Assembly (NCBI GenBank): GCA_045126595.1
Contig: JBGVOS010000040.1
Location: 1 to 64,000 of the forward strand
Reading direction: 5' to 3'
Source: UBA1189 sp045126595
GTDB lineage: Bacteria; Bacteroidota; Bacteroidia; Bacteroidales; Bacteroidaceae
Length of the DNA: 64,000 nt
A program made the translations under genes and the position numbers. Positions 44,220 through 51,495 of the stretch are shown here, in pieces. Under the pieces are notes generated by a model, which made no database searches, was not told the DNA's origin, and worked only from the letters and a program-made list of their open reading frames with translations. How positions within the stretch are numbered: the stretch's first letter is position 1; the number at the start of each line of letters is the position of its first letter.

Positions 44220-44307
44220 GTGTTTTTTAGCGAAATATCTGTTTTTTATAGTAAAAAAGATGAAAGTTTAACATTGAATGATTAATGGTTAACGATTAAC
44301 GAAGACT

Positions 44308-44370
44308 CTAAACACTAAACACTAAACCCTAAACACTAAACACTAAACACTAAACACTAAACACTAAACC
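44308..44370. repeat. Heptamer array, nine units of CTAAACA/C
   Basis: Nine consecutive 7-bp units (CTAAACA with two CTAAACC) end inside the HPr-kinase-like gene. The TAG stop of that gene (complement of 44357-44359) and its last three codons are made of repeat sequence. Confidence 0.92.
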
Positions 44371-45226
44371 CATTTCCACAAACCACCACCGCTTCCCTAT
44401 CGGGCCGGCATGCCATCTTCCCTATCGTCACATGCTCGGCGAGCCAGATGAGTTTGTCACATAGGGCAGCATATAGTCGCTTGTCCTGTTTGATTACGGC
44501 ACACCCGGGTACCAATGCGATGAATGCCTCCACTCCAGTTAACGTATGGAACTGGTTTACAGGCGCCTGCTCCAGTCGCACGACACCTCCTATCGGATAG
44601 CACACATCCTTATAGCAGGGTGTCTTGCCACTCCAGGGCGAGCCATACACGTATGCCCTCCCCTCCTTGACTCGCAGGATAGGGTTATCATCGTTAATAT
44701 GTTCGGTTCCCGCGATATGCTGCAGCCATAGCGCCGCATGCGTACTCTTTCCCGTTCCGCTCTTGCCGAGAAACAGGTATCCCTTCCCTTTATATGCTAC
44801 CGCCGAGGCATGTATACCTATTCCCTCCCGATGCAATATCGCCTGAGAGAATACGATGCGCAGCATCGAGCACAACATCTGCCCCACGTAAGGGTCTTCC
44901 CACTGCATCGCCGCCTTCACGTAGCTGAACTCCCTATCGGCTATCAGCGTATGGGTCAGTGGCGCCAGTTCATGATGCGCCTCTATACAATAGCCATGCT
45001 CCGTACTCCACACCTTCACACACCCCATATCGTTCACCGACTCGTCGAGCAACACCGCTCCCTCGCCACGCTCTACGGCCGTTGCCGTAGCATCGAATCG
45101 GAAGAGAAGAGATCCGTCACTCTCGCCACAATATACAAAGCCACGGAACGAAGGCAACAACTCTCCCTCGTCCATGCCTTGTGGCAGTACCACATCGAAT
45201 CGATAATCAGCGACTTTGTAGTTCAT
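44357..45226 (-). CDS. HPr-kinase-like / PEPCK-fold serine kinase
   Basis: A 289-residue protein whose C-terminal half resembles the HPr kinase catalytic domain and the kinases of lasso-peptide clusters. Visible features are GIGIHASAVAYKGKGYLFLG (135-154), Walker A GKSGTGKST (154-162), acidic INDDNPI (177-183) and GSPWSGKTPCY (195-205). The N-terminal 110 residues are beta-rich without a recognised domain. In lasso-peptide clusters related kinases phosphorylate a peptide C-terminus; here no lasso cyclase is present, so the substrate is unknown. It belongs with the PqqD and nucleotidyltransferase genes upstream, from which a 259-bp element separates it. Confidence 0.85.
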   Translation of the reverse strand: MNYKVADYRFDVVLPQGMDEGELLPSFRGFVYCGESDGSLLFRFDATATAVERGEGAVLLDESVNDMGCVKVWSTEHGYCIEAHHELAPLTHTLIADREFSYVKAAMQWEDPYVGQMLCSMLRIVFSQAILHREGIGIHASAVAYKGKGYLFLGKSGTGKSTHAALWLQHIAGTEHINDDNPILRVKEGRAYVYGSPWSGKTPCYKDVCYPIGGVVRLEQAPVNQFHTLTGVEAFIALVPGCAVIKQDKRLYAALCDKLIWLAEHVTIGKMACRPDREAVVVCGNGFSV

Positions 45227-45292
45227 AGAAGGGATGAAGGGTTACAGGGGGAAGGGTTACGGGTTACAGGGGGAAGGGAACTTCCGCATTCG

Positions 45293-45551
45293 TGTCATCT
45301 CGAGAGCATCGAGAGATCTCGCAAAGTTCGTGTCAGTGAGTCCAAAGTAACTTTTGCAGCGAATGTAGCCGAACTAAATGCAAGGCACTAAAAGGAGTTG
45401 GTGTTTTCATAGCCCCAGCGCGGGAGAAGTGCTAAAGCACACTCCTCAGGGGAGATAAACCTCCCTTTGTCGTCAATGCGGAGCGCTCGGCTAGTCCGAG
45501 AACCGACGCTATCATACCGCGTCGGCGGTGCTCCGCTTTGTCGAGATGACA
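45293..45551. mobile_element. 259-bp MITE-like element with perfect 11-bp terminal inverted repeats
   Basis: The ends are TGTCATCTCGA and TCGAGATGACA. Inside are a GTGC-taaa-GCAC hairpin (45429-45440) and a three-way-junction fold at 45480-45534: closing GGAGC/GCTCC, with arms CTCGG/CCGAG and CCGACGC/GCGTCGG. It has no transposase. It splits the nucleotidyltransferase from the HPr-kinase-like gene. A 64-residue frame within it is not supported as a gene. Confidence 0.75.
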
Positions 45552-45574
45552 GACTGTCCCTTAATCCCATAACG

Positions 45575-45616
45575 CTACACACTAAACTCTAAACACTACA
45601 CACTACACACTACACA
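45575..45616. repeat. Heptamer array, six units of CTACACA/CTAAAC(A/T)
   Basis: Six 7-bp units end at the 3' end of the nucleotidyltransferase gene. Its TAG stop (45610-45612) and final valine codon are inside the last unit. Confidence 0.9.
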
Positions 45617-46683
45617 TTCCCAACAGCCAACCGAAGCACCATCCACCAAGCCTCCTTGCGTGCATATCGCCATGCAAAGCCCCTTCTGCGCCAGAAGGCC
45701 AGCAACGTCTGCCCCTTGCGTCGCCATCCACGCAGCTCGGTGTTATGTTGTGCCTGATGTTGACCGAAGTTACCTCCTTCGCCAATGATGGTCTCCAAGG
45801 GAGCTGTATCCTCTTTATCGAGGTCAGCATAAGGCTGCAAATTCTCGGGGAGCCCGATATATTTCACCAGATAGGCATGCAGCAATCGGCTCCACCGCTC
45901 CATGCCCGCCTCGGCATACACCTCGCGCAACTGCGCAAGCTTGATCTTATCTTGTACTTTATAATAGGTACGCGCGATATCACACAACTGACGAAGCCCC
46001 ACCCCTGCCCCTACGGCATGCTTCATGATATGTGCGTTCTGCATCAGCAGGTTGAGGGTCGGCATAGGCACCCTCATCGCAGGACGTCCCGTGTCATCGT
46101 CTTCGAGCTGTTCGCCCCTCCATATGATGGTCAGGTCATCGGCATAGCGTTTCTTGGACGGTGTAGCGATATCCACCATCACAGCATGGTGCTCGATGGC
46201 CACTCCCTGGAATGTATAACACAGGCTACCGTCGGCATGTACCTCACAGGCCATGCCCGCTGCCCGCACGACCTCTGCCGCCTTCTTCCTCTCCTCGACG
46301 TAGAAGTACAGGTCAATGTCGCCACACTCCCTGCATAGTGGTGCCTCATACATCGCAGCCACCCCCTGCCCCTTCATCACGATGGGATGCAGGCCACGCT
46401 GCTCAAGCCGTTGCAGCAATGCCGCCAGTGCCGCATTCGCCTGTCGGTTGTTCCGCTCTATGCGGTCGACCTCGGCCACCCAGGGGAGCAGTATCTGCAT
46501 CGGGGGCATCAGCGCCTCGGGCAACAGACCGATACCTCGATATACAGTTCCCGTCACCGTCTGCCTGCGCGCCTCCTTGAGCAGTTGGGTCCACTCCTCG
46601 TCACTGAGCGGAAATAGCGCCAGCTCCTCTATGGGCTGCTCCCATAGTCCTGCTCTCAATAATATAAATAGAGCCGTCTCCAC
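45610..46683 (-). CDS. Nucleotidyltransferase family protein (NTP_transf_5 type)
   Basis: A 357-residue protein with the minimal nucleotidyltransferase signature: IVMKGQGVAAMYEAPLCREC (101-120) followed by GDIDLYFYV (121-129), where the two aspartates would bind metal. The remainder is alpha-helical. Families of this type occur beside PqqD and HPr-kinase-like proteins, including in some lasso-peptide clusters. The start is a GTG at 46681-46683, 14 nt after PqqD. Substrate unknown: a peptide, a sugar or a carrier could be modified. Confidence 0.82.
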   Translation of the reverse strand: METALFILLRAGLWEQPIEELALFPLSDEEWTQLLKEARRQTVTGTVYRGIGLLPEALMPPMQILLPWVAEVDRIERNNRQANAALAALLQRLEQRGLHPIVMKGQGVAAMYEAPLCRECGDIDLYFYVEERKKAAEVVRAAGMACEVHADGSLCYTFQGVAIEHHAVMVDIATPSKKRYADDLTIIWRGEQLEDDDTGRPAMRVPMPTLNLLMQNAHIMKHAVGAGVGLRQLCDIARTYYKVQDKIKLAQLREVYAEAGMERWSRLLHAYLVKYIGLPENLQPYADLDKEDTAPLETIIGEGGNFGQHQAQHNTELRGWRRKGQTLLAFWRRRGFAWRYARKEAWWMVLRLAVGNV

Positions 46684-46688
46684 TCTTC

Positions 46689-46716
46689 CGTTAACCGCTA
46701 ACCGTTAACCGTTAGC
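46689..46716. repeat. Heptamer array, four units of CGTTAAC
   Basis: Four 7-bp units overlap the 3' end of the PqqD gene; its TAG stop (46698-46700) and the codons for its last five residues lie within the array. Confidence 0.85.
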
Positions 46717-46970
46717 CCAAACTCTCTCCACTCCTCTAACATTACCGCCACATCGTGGACAGCCTGTTCGCGTGCCACGTCATACTCCTCGCACAGGTAG
46801 TCCACCATCTCCCCGTCCGTGAACTCGCGTCCCTCGAAGGCCTGCCACAGCGTCGCTGCCGTCTCGTTCAGGGTATATACGTCCACCATATTTACCTGTT
46901 CGGTGTCGGCATCCACGATCATATAGTTGCTGCCCATCTTGCGCAGCATCAAATTCTCTTTCAGTTTCAT
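46698..46970 (-). CDS. PqqD-family peptide-recognition protein
   Basis: A 90-residue stand-alone PqqD-like (RiPP recognition element) protein. The winged-helix pattern is clear: MLRKMGSNYMIVDADTEQ, then VYTLNETAATLWQAFEGREF and EMVDYLCEEYDVAREQAVHDVAVMLEEW. Such proteins bind leader peptides and present them to modifying enzymes. It is followed by the nucleotidyltransferase and the HPr-kinase-like gene. No candidate precursor peptide is obvious nearby. Confidence 0.88.
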   Translation of the reverse strand: MKLKENLMLRKMGSNYMIVDADTEQVNMVDVYTLNETAATLWQAFEGREFTDGEMVDYLCEEYDVAREQAVHDVAVMLEEWREFGLTVNG

Positions 46971-46981
46971 ATCTATTAAGT

Positions 46982-47105
46982 GTGTAGGGTGTAGAGTGTA
47001 GGGTGTAGGGTGTAGAGTTTAGGGTGTAGAGTAGCTCCGCGATGTAATTCCTCCGGATAACAGCACTAAACTCTAAACTTTAAACACTAAACTCTAAACT
47101 TTTTA
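46982..47105. repeat. Two heptamer arrays (GTGTAGG x7 and CACTAAA x6)
   Basis: Seven 7-bp units of GTGTAGG/A (46982-47030), then after a 33-bp spacer six units of the CACTAAA/CTCTAAA type (47064-47105). The second array overlaps the 3' end of the next glycosyltransferase, whose TAG stop is at 47087-47089. Confidence 0.9.
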
Positions 47106-48199
47106 TATATCTCCAATGCCCCCGCTATCATCCGTTCCTTGACGAAAAGCTTCTCGTAGCGCAGTCGTGCTCCCGTGGCATACACCTCGTAGGCATCGCG
47201 ATCCTTGGTGATGGCCAGTATGGCCTCGGCTATCTCCTTGGCCTCTTCGGGCGTCACGTTGAGTCCCGATATGCCATGCTCGTTCACCCACGACGTGCCG
47301 CTCCCCGGTATGCGTGTCGCTATCACCGGCCTGCCACAGCTCATCGCCTCTATCTGTACGATGCCGAAGGCCTCGGTCTTCTGCACCGAGGAGAGCACAA
47401 ACAATTCGCTCGCCGTGTAGTAGGCCGGCAGCTCCTCGTCCTTGACAAACCCGAGGAGCTTCACCTTCTCCTCCAGGTGCAGCTTCTCAATCAGCGCCTG
47501 ATGCTCCTCTCTCAAGGGTCCCGTACCTCCTATCACGATCACATAGTCGTCGGGGAGGTATTGGGCTGCCTCTATCAAGTATTTATATCCTTTATAGTGC
47601 ACCAGTCGTCCCAGCGAGAACACCATCTTACGTCCGCGATACACCTCGCGCAGCCGCTGTGCCCCCTCGATGTCGGCGGGCATCTCGTCCACGCCGATGG
47701 GCAGGTATGTCACCTTGTGCTGCACCTCGCGCAGGTCCTCCGACTCCTTCACGTAGATGGGCGTGGTTCCCACGATCAGGTCGGCACGGCGGATGAGCCA
47801 CTTCTGGAACGGACGGTACAACTCCATCAACCGTTTCTGTCGTATGATATCGCTGTGCCAGTGCAACACCACCTTACCGCGGTATCCCGAGAAGAAGAGC
47901 GCCATGCACGCCATCGGGTCGGGGTGATGCACATGGATGATGTCATACTTGTTACATATCCTCCACAGCGTCGTTATCATCGACGGAGCGATCATTGTGC
48001 CTGCTACCTCCATCCAGGTGTGGCAGCACATCAGCTTCGCCCGTTCCCCTACCGTGAGGGTACTTCCCTTTCCCTTGACCGATGCACACAGCATATCACA
48101 TTCTATGCCCTGCTTGTCGAGTCCTTCCATCAGGTCATACTCCACCTTCTCTACTCCACCCTTGATGGGATAGAATTTACCTAATTGTAGTATTTTCAT
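47087..48199 (-). CDS. Glycosyltransferase family 4
   Basis: A 370-residue cytoplasmic retaining glycosyltransferase of GT-B fold for surface polysaccharide. It begins MKILQLGKFYPIKGGVEKVEYD, the donor and acceptor glycine loop. The C-terminal domain has VFSLGRLVHYKGYKYLIEAA and SVQKTEAFGIVQIEAMSCGRPVIATRIPGSG, the E-x7-E signature region. Donor and acceptor sugars cannot be predicted. Its last residues KFRV are encoded by the heptamer array. Confidence 0.92.
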   Translation of the reverse strand: MKILQLGKFYPIKGGVEKVEYDLMEGLDKQGIECDMLCASVKGKGSTLTVGERAKLMCCHTWMEVAGTMIAPSMITTLWRICNKYDIIHVHHPDPMACMALFFSGYRGKVVLHWHSDIIRQKRLMELYRPFQKWLIRRADLIVGTTPIYVKESEDLREVQHKVTYLPIGVDEMPADIEGAQRLREVYRGRKMVFSLGRLVHYKGYKYLIEAAQYLPDDYVIVIGGTGPLREEHQALIEKLHLEEKVKLLGFVKDEELPAYYTASELFVLSSVQKTEAFGIVQIEAMSCGRPVIATRIPGSGTSWVNEHGISGLNVTPEEAKEIAEAILAITKDRDAYEVYATGARLRYEKLFVKERMIAGALEIYKKFRV

Positions 48200-48215
48200 T
48201 CTTGTAATGTTGAAG

Positions 48216-48303
48216 GGTTAAAGGTAAGAGGTTAAGGGTGAAGGGTGAATGAATAACCGCTAATCCGCTAACCGCTAACCACTAACCTGTAACCTTTAAC
48301 CGT
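48216..48303. repeat. Heptamer arrays (GGTTAAG type and TAACCGC type)
   Basis: Degenerate 7-bp units of GGGTTAA/GGGTGAA (48216-48248), then seven units of TAACCGC/TAACCTG type (48254-48303, one unit of 8). The TAG stop of the upstream glycosyltransferase (48282-48284) is within the second array. Confidence 0.85.
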
Positions 48304-49514
48304 TTATATAAATCCAGATACTCCGCATAGCGTTCCTCCTTCTTGAAGTGCGCCAGTGCGTAGTTGCGGCATCGTGATTGATAGTAATCCTTTCCTTTCG
48401 CTCTTATGGCGCGTGCAGCACGCAGCAATCCCTCCACATCGCCCTGTTCTACGATAATCCCCGTATCGGGTGTTATCACCTCGATGCTACCTCCCGTGCG
48501 ATAGGTCACCACAGGCGTACCGCAGGCTATGGCCTCCATGTTCACCGTGGGGTAGTTGTCCTGCCATGTAGGGTTGATGAAGGCATCGGCAGCAGCATAC
48601 AACTCGGCCAGTTGGCGTATGTTCTCCGTGCGTGCTATCGCCACGATACCCGGCGGCAACATCGCCTTCTGCTCCTCCTTGATGCCCACGAGCACGATTA
48701 CCTCATCCTCGTTGAGCATGGGGGCCATGCGTATGAAATCGTCCAATCCCTTCTCTCTGCTCCAAATGCTGGCGAGGCCCAGCAAGATATGCTTCCCTTG
48801 CAATCCATACTTCCCCTTTACCGCCTCCGTATCGTATATATTGAATACCTCCGTATCGATACCATTGTGTATCACCTCATAGTGATAGTCCTTCAGGAAC
48901 GAGTGCTGCATCTCCTCTCTCATCCATTCCGAAACCGTAACAATGGTAAACAGTTCCTTGGGTATTGAAGTGAATGCCTCCCGTTTATCGCGGAAGTTCT
49001 GTCGCGAGCGGTCGATGAGATAACTTGTCGGGAACTCCCTCCTCTGTGGGCAATTGTGACATTCCTTCTTCCACTTGTCACACCCCGCAAATGAGTAGTG
49101 ATAGCAATGTCCCGTATAGAGCCAGCAGTCATGCACCGTCCACACCACGGGGATACGCGCCTCGGCGAGGTATTCAAACAGTATCTTATAGTTCAGGAAA
49201 TAGCCGTGTATATTATGTATATGGATGATATCGGGCTCTATGCGCTTGATCTCCTTGATAAATTCTCGTGTGGCACGGTTCGAGGCCAGGCCATGACGGT
49301 CGAGACAACGGGTCACCACCCCATGCCATACCGTGCTCCACCTGTTACCCACCGGGATAGCCTTCACGTTGCATTCCCTCATGCCATCGCGTCCCTTGCT
49401 ATAGGCGATATAGCACTCCCATCCGTGCTGTGTAGCCAGCTCCGCAATCTCCTGCATGATACGTCCCGTCGACGTGTTCTGCCTGATTACCGGATTGATC
49501 TGAAGTAATTTCAT
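48282..49514 (-). CDS. Glycosyltransferase family 4
   Basis: A 410-residue GT-B glycosyltransferase. It begins MKLLQINPVIRQNTSTGRIMQE. Further features are IIHIHNIHGYFLNYKILFEYL, HDCWLYTGHCYHYS with CDKWKKECHNCP (a cysteine-rich insert near 135-155 seen in WcaC-like enzymes), VSEWMREEM, and the C-terminal NPTWQDNYPTVNMEAIACGTPVVTYRTGGS. Role: transfer of one sugar during repeat-unit assembly. Residues KVTG at the end come from the heptamer array. Confidence 0.92.
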   Translation of the reverse strand: MKLLQINPVIRQNTSTGRIMQEIAELATQHGWECYIAYSKGRDGMRECNVKAIPVGNRWSTVWHGVVTRCLDRHGLASNRATREFIKEIKRIEPDIIHIHNIHGYFLNYKILFEYLAEARIPVVWTVHDCWLYTGHCYHYSFAGCDKWKKECHNCPQRREFPTSYLIDRSRQNFRDKREAFTSIPKELFTIVTVSEWMREEMQHSFLKDYHYEVIHNGIDTEVFNIYDTEAVKGKYGLQGKHILLGLASIWSREKGLDDFIRMAPMLNEDEVIVLVGIKEEQKAMLPPGIVAIARTENIRQLAELYAAADAFINPTWQDNYPTVNMEAIACGTPVVTYRTGGSIEVITPDTGIIVEQGDVEGLLRAARAIRAKGKDYYQSRCRNYALAHFKKEERYAEYLDLYKRLKVTG

Positions 49515-49524
49515 TCTAGATAAT

Positions 49525-49609
49525 ACGAAGAGCAGTTACGCTGCACGAAGATAGCCGAAGGCTATACGAAAGGCAGCTTGCTACACGAAAACAACTGAAG
49601 ATGCACGAA
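49525..49609 (-). repeat. Mini-hairpin array, ACGAA orientation, 5 units
   Basis: ACGAA occurs at 49525, 49545, 49566, 49585 and 49605 (spacing 20, 21, 19, 20). Between them lie small inverted repeats such as GCAG-ttac... and ATAGCC-gaa-GGCTAT. The array stops 3 bp before the stop codon of the four-helix-bundle gene. Confidence 0.85.
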
Positions 49610-49612
49610 GAC

Positions 49613-49984
49613 TTATTGTTTCCTTAAGGTTCTAATCAATCGACTTAGTTGGCACTCGATAGAAATAACCTTTGAGTTTAATACCCTATAGTTCTCGTCG
49701 TCAAGGTATCCTATTTCATGAGATATCAGCAGTTGTGTCTCTACTTCATAGGCCGACCCTAATGCGATATCCAAGAAATGGGCAAATTCTGTATCCGATG
49801 GTCTTGAAGCCCCTTCAGCAATGTTGGATGGTATAGATACGGCTGCTCGTTGAAGTTGGTCGCATATACCTTTTTTCTCAAACCAAGGCATCGCACTTGT
49901 TTGCTTATACATCGCGACAGATAGCATCACGGCATCATGCCACACTGGATACTCTTTAAAATTACGAGCTTTCTTTCCCTTCAT
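49613..49984 (-). CDS. Four-helix-bundle protein (23S rRNA intervening-sequence / S23 family)
   Basis: A 123-residue helical protein. It has the family pattern FKEYPVWHDAVMLSVAMYK, then ICDQLQRAAVSIPSNIAEGASR and FLDIALGSAYEVETQLLISHEIGYL, ending LSRLIRTLRKQ. Related proteins are encoded in intervening sequences of 23S rRNA genes and resemble the Avd accessory protein of diversity-generating retroelements; the cellular role is unknown. The start ATG at 49982-49984 is preferred; a GTG at 50000-50002 would add six residues from array-like sequence. It is flanked on both sides by mini-hairpin arrays in mirror orientation. Confidence 0.85.
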   Translation of the reverse strand: MKGKKARNFKEYPVWHDAVMLSVAMYKQTSAMPWFEKKGICDQLQRAAVSIPSNIAEGASRPSDTEFAHFLDIALGSAYEVETQLLISHEIGYLDDENYRVLNSKVISIECQLSRLIRTLRKQ

Positions 49985-50192
49985 TCTTTCGTCATCGTGC
50001 ACGCTTATGTGCTTTTGTTATATTTCGCAGTTGCAAGCGGCTTTCCCCTTATTATTTTCGTATAGCCTTTGCTGTCCTTCGTGGCGGCCTACCGCCCTTC
50101 GTACACACTTTGTGTGTTATCGTTCACGCTTGTGTACCATCGTGAAGCTATCTTCGTTTTCGTACAGCTATGCTGTTTTGGTTATATTTCGT
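49985..50192 (+). repeat. Mini-hairpin array, TTCGT orientation, about 8 units
   Basis: TTCGT or ATCGT occurs at 50057, 50078, 50098, 50119, 50139, 50159 and 50188 (spacing 21, 20, 21, 20, 20, 29), with more degenerate units back to 49990. Units carry hairpins such as ACACAC-ttt-GTGTGT, ACAGC-tat-GCTGT and AGCCAC-tgc-GTGGCT. The last unit lies inside the next glycosyltransferase gene. Confidence 0.85.
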
Positions 50193-51336
50193 AGCCACTG
50201 CGTGGCTTTAACCGTTCAAATAAGGAAATCCACTTTTTCATCACCGCCTCCTCCGAGTAGGTATCTACTACCTGGCGGGCATTCATGCCCATCTCTTGGC
50301 GGAGAGCCTCATCACTCATGAGCAGCATCATGGCATCGGCCAGTCCTGGGATATCGCCATTGGGTACGATGAGGCCATTCTTTCCGTGGTCGATGATATC
50401 GCGCGGTCCACATTTGAAGTCGAAGGACACTACAGGCAGTCCACATGCCATGGCCTCTATCATCACCATGGGGAATCCCTCGTAGTTGCTGCTCATCACG
50501 AGCATGCTGCTGCGCGTATACTCCTCTCCGATGTTCTTTGTCGGTGCATGGATGGCACAGGTTGCCGCTATGCCATAGTCCTTGATGCGCTGCTCGAGCA
50601 TCTCTTGCCATTCTCCTTGGCCGTAGATGTCGAGGTGCCAGTCATGGTTTTGCTCCGTCTGTTGCACTATGCGCCATGCCTCGATGAGGCGGTCGAAACC
50701 CTTCTGGTAGTCGAGACGCCCCACGGCAATCACCCGCTTGGCACGTCCATCGGCATAGCGGCTGCTCGTCATCATCGCCGCATTGGGTATCACCTCGATG
50801 TTGGGGATGTTGCCCCACATCTGGGCATCCTCTTCGGTGAGCACCACGAAGCGGTCGAACTTCCTCACTAAACTCTCATCCATCTTCGCCCGCATCTTAT
50901 CGGCCATTCCCATCAGCCCCGTACGGTTATATTGATGATGGAATAGTTTGCTCTGATGTAGCTCCATCACCTTCTTGCTCCCATCCTTCAGGCTGGGCAC
51001 GAAGGAGCATTCCCCTGGGTAGAAGCAGTCTACGATATCGGGCTTTATCTGGCTCAGCAATGCCCTCAGCCTTTTCTTGTGAAGTCGTCGCTTGCAAATA
51101 TATCCGCAGAACTTTTTCAGGAACGGCTTCCCATTATCATCCGAGTAGTTGACATCCAAGTCCACCATCTTCACCCCCTCGGGGAACGGATAGAACGGCA
51201 CACGTCCATGCTGGTCGGTCGTCACCACGGTGATGTCCCAGTGCAACTGCTCCACCAGGTAACGCACCTTATTGAGCAGTACCCTCTCCATCCCCCCAGG
51301 GTTATATATTGAGCAAATGCAGTATACAATCTTCAT
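50182..51336 (-). CDS. Glycosyltransferase family 4
   Basis: A 384-residue GT-B glycosyltransferase beginning MKIVYCICSIYNPGGMERVLLN. The C-terminal half has VIAVGRLDYQKGFDRLIEAW and MVMSSNYEGFPMVMIEAMACGLPVVSFDFKCGPRD, the donor-binding region of the WbpH/GalNAc-transferase-like GT4 group. The last ten or so codons (KPRSGYEI) lie in a mini-hairpin array unit, so the C-terminus is probably repeat-derived. Confidence 0.92.
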   Translation of the reverse strand: MKIVYCICSIYNPGGMERVLLNKVRYLVEQLHWDITVVTTDQHGRVPFYPFPEGVKMVDLDVNYSDDNGKPFLKKFCGYICKRRLHKKRLRALLSQIKPDIVDCFYPGECSFVPSLKDGSKKVMELHQSKLFHHQYNRTGLMGMADKMRAKMDESLVRKFDRFVVLTEEDAQMWGNIPNIEVIPNAAMMTSSRYADGRAKRVIAVGRLDYQKGFDRLIEAWRIVQQTEQNHDWHLDIYGQGEWQEMLEQRIKDYGIAATCAIHAPTKNIGEEYTRSSMLVMSSNYEGFPMVMIEAMACGLPVVSFDFKCGPRDIIDHGKNGLIVPNGDIPGLADAMMLLMSDEALRQEMGMNARQVVDTYSEEAVMKKWISLFERLKPRSGYEI

Positions 51337-51351
51337 ATTTTTTTATGATTT

Positions 51352-51495
51352 TTCGTATAGCAAGGCTATTTTCGTTACACGTCAGCGTGTATTTCGTACA
51401 ACCATAGGTCGTTTTCGTGTTGGATGCGCTCTTCGTACAGCAAAGCAAGTTATCGTCTTCGTTTTTCGTTATCGTACACGCTTGCGTGTTTTCGT
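51352..51495 (+). repeat. Mini-hairpin array, TTCGT orientation, 8 units
   Basis: TTCGT/ATCGT at 51352, 51371, 51393, 51414, 51432, 51452, 51471 and 51491 (spacing 19, 22, 21, 18, 20, 19, 20). Hairpins include ATAGC-aag-GCTAT, TACACG-tcag-CGTGTA and ACACGC-tt-GCGTGT. The array fills the gap between the glycosyltransferase and the polymerase and touches the polymerase stop codon. Confidence 0.85.

Noticed and set aside
44308..44370. Telomere-like CCCTAAA repeat
   Set aside because: The units are mostly CTAAACA in a circular-type bacterial context with genes continuing on both sides; similar 7-bp arrays with other sequences occur nearby.
45388..45582. 64-residue minus-strand frame upstream of the HPr-kinase-like gene, considered as a peptide precursor
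   Set aside because: Almost all of it lies inside the 259-bp inverted-repeat element and its three-way-junction fold; no leader/core pattern or cysteine/threonine-rich core is seen.
49525..51495. CRISPR array
   Set aside because: Period is only about 20 bp, the constant part is 5 bp, the variable part is itself palindromic, and there are no cas genes in the window.
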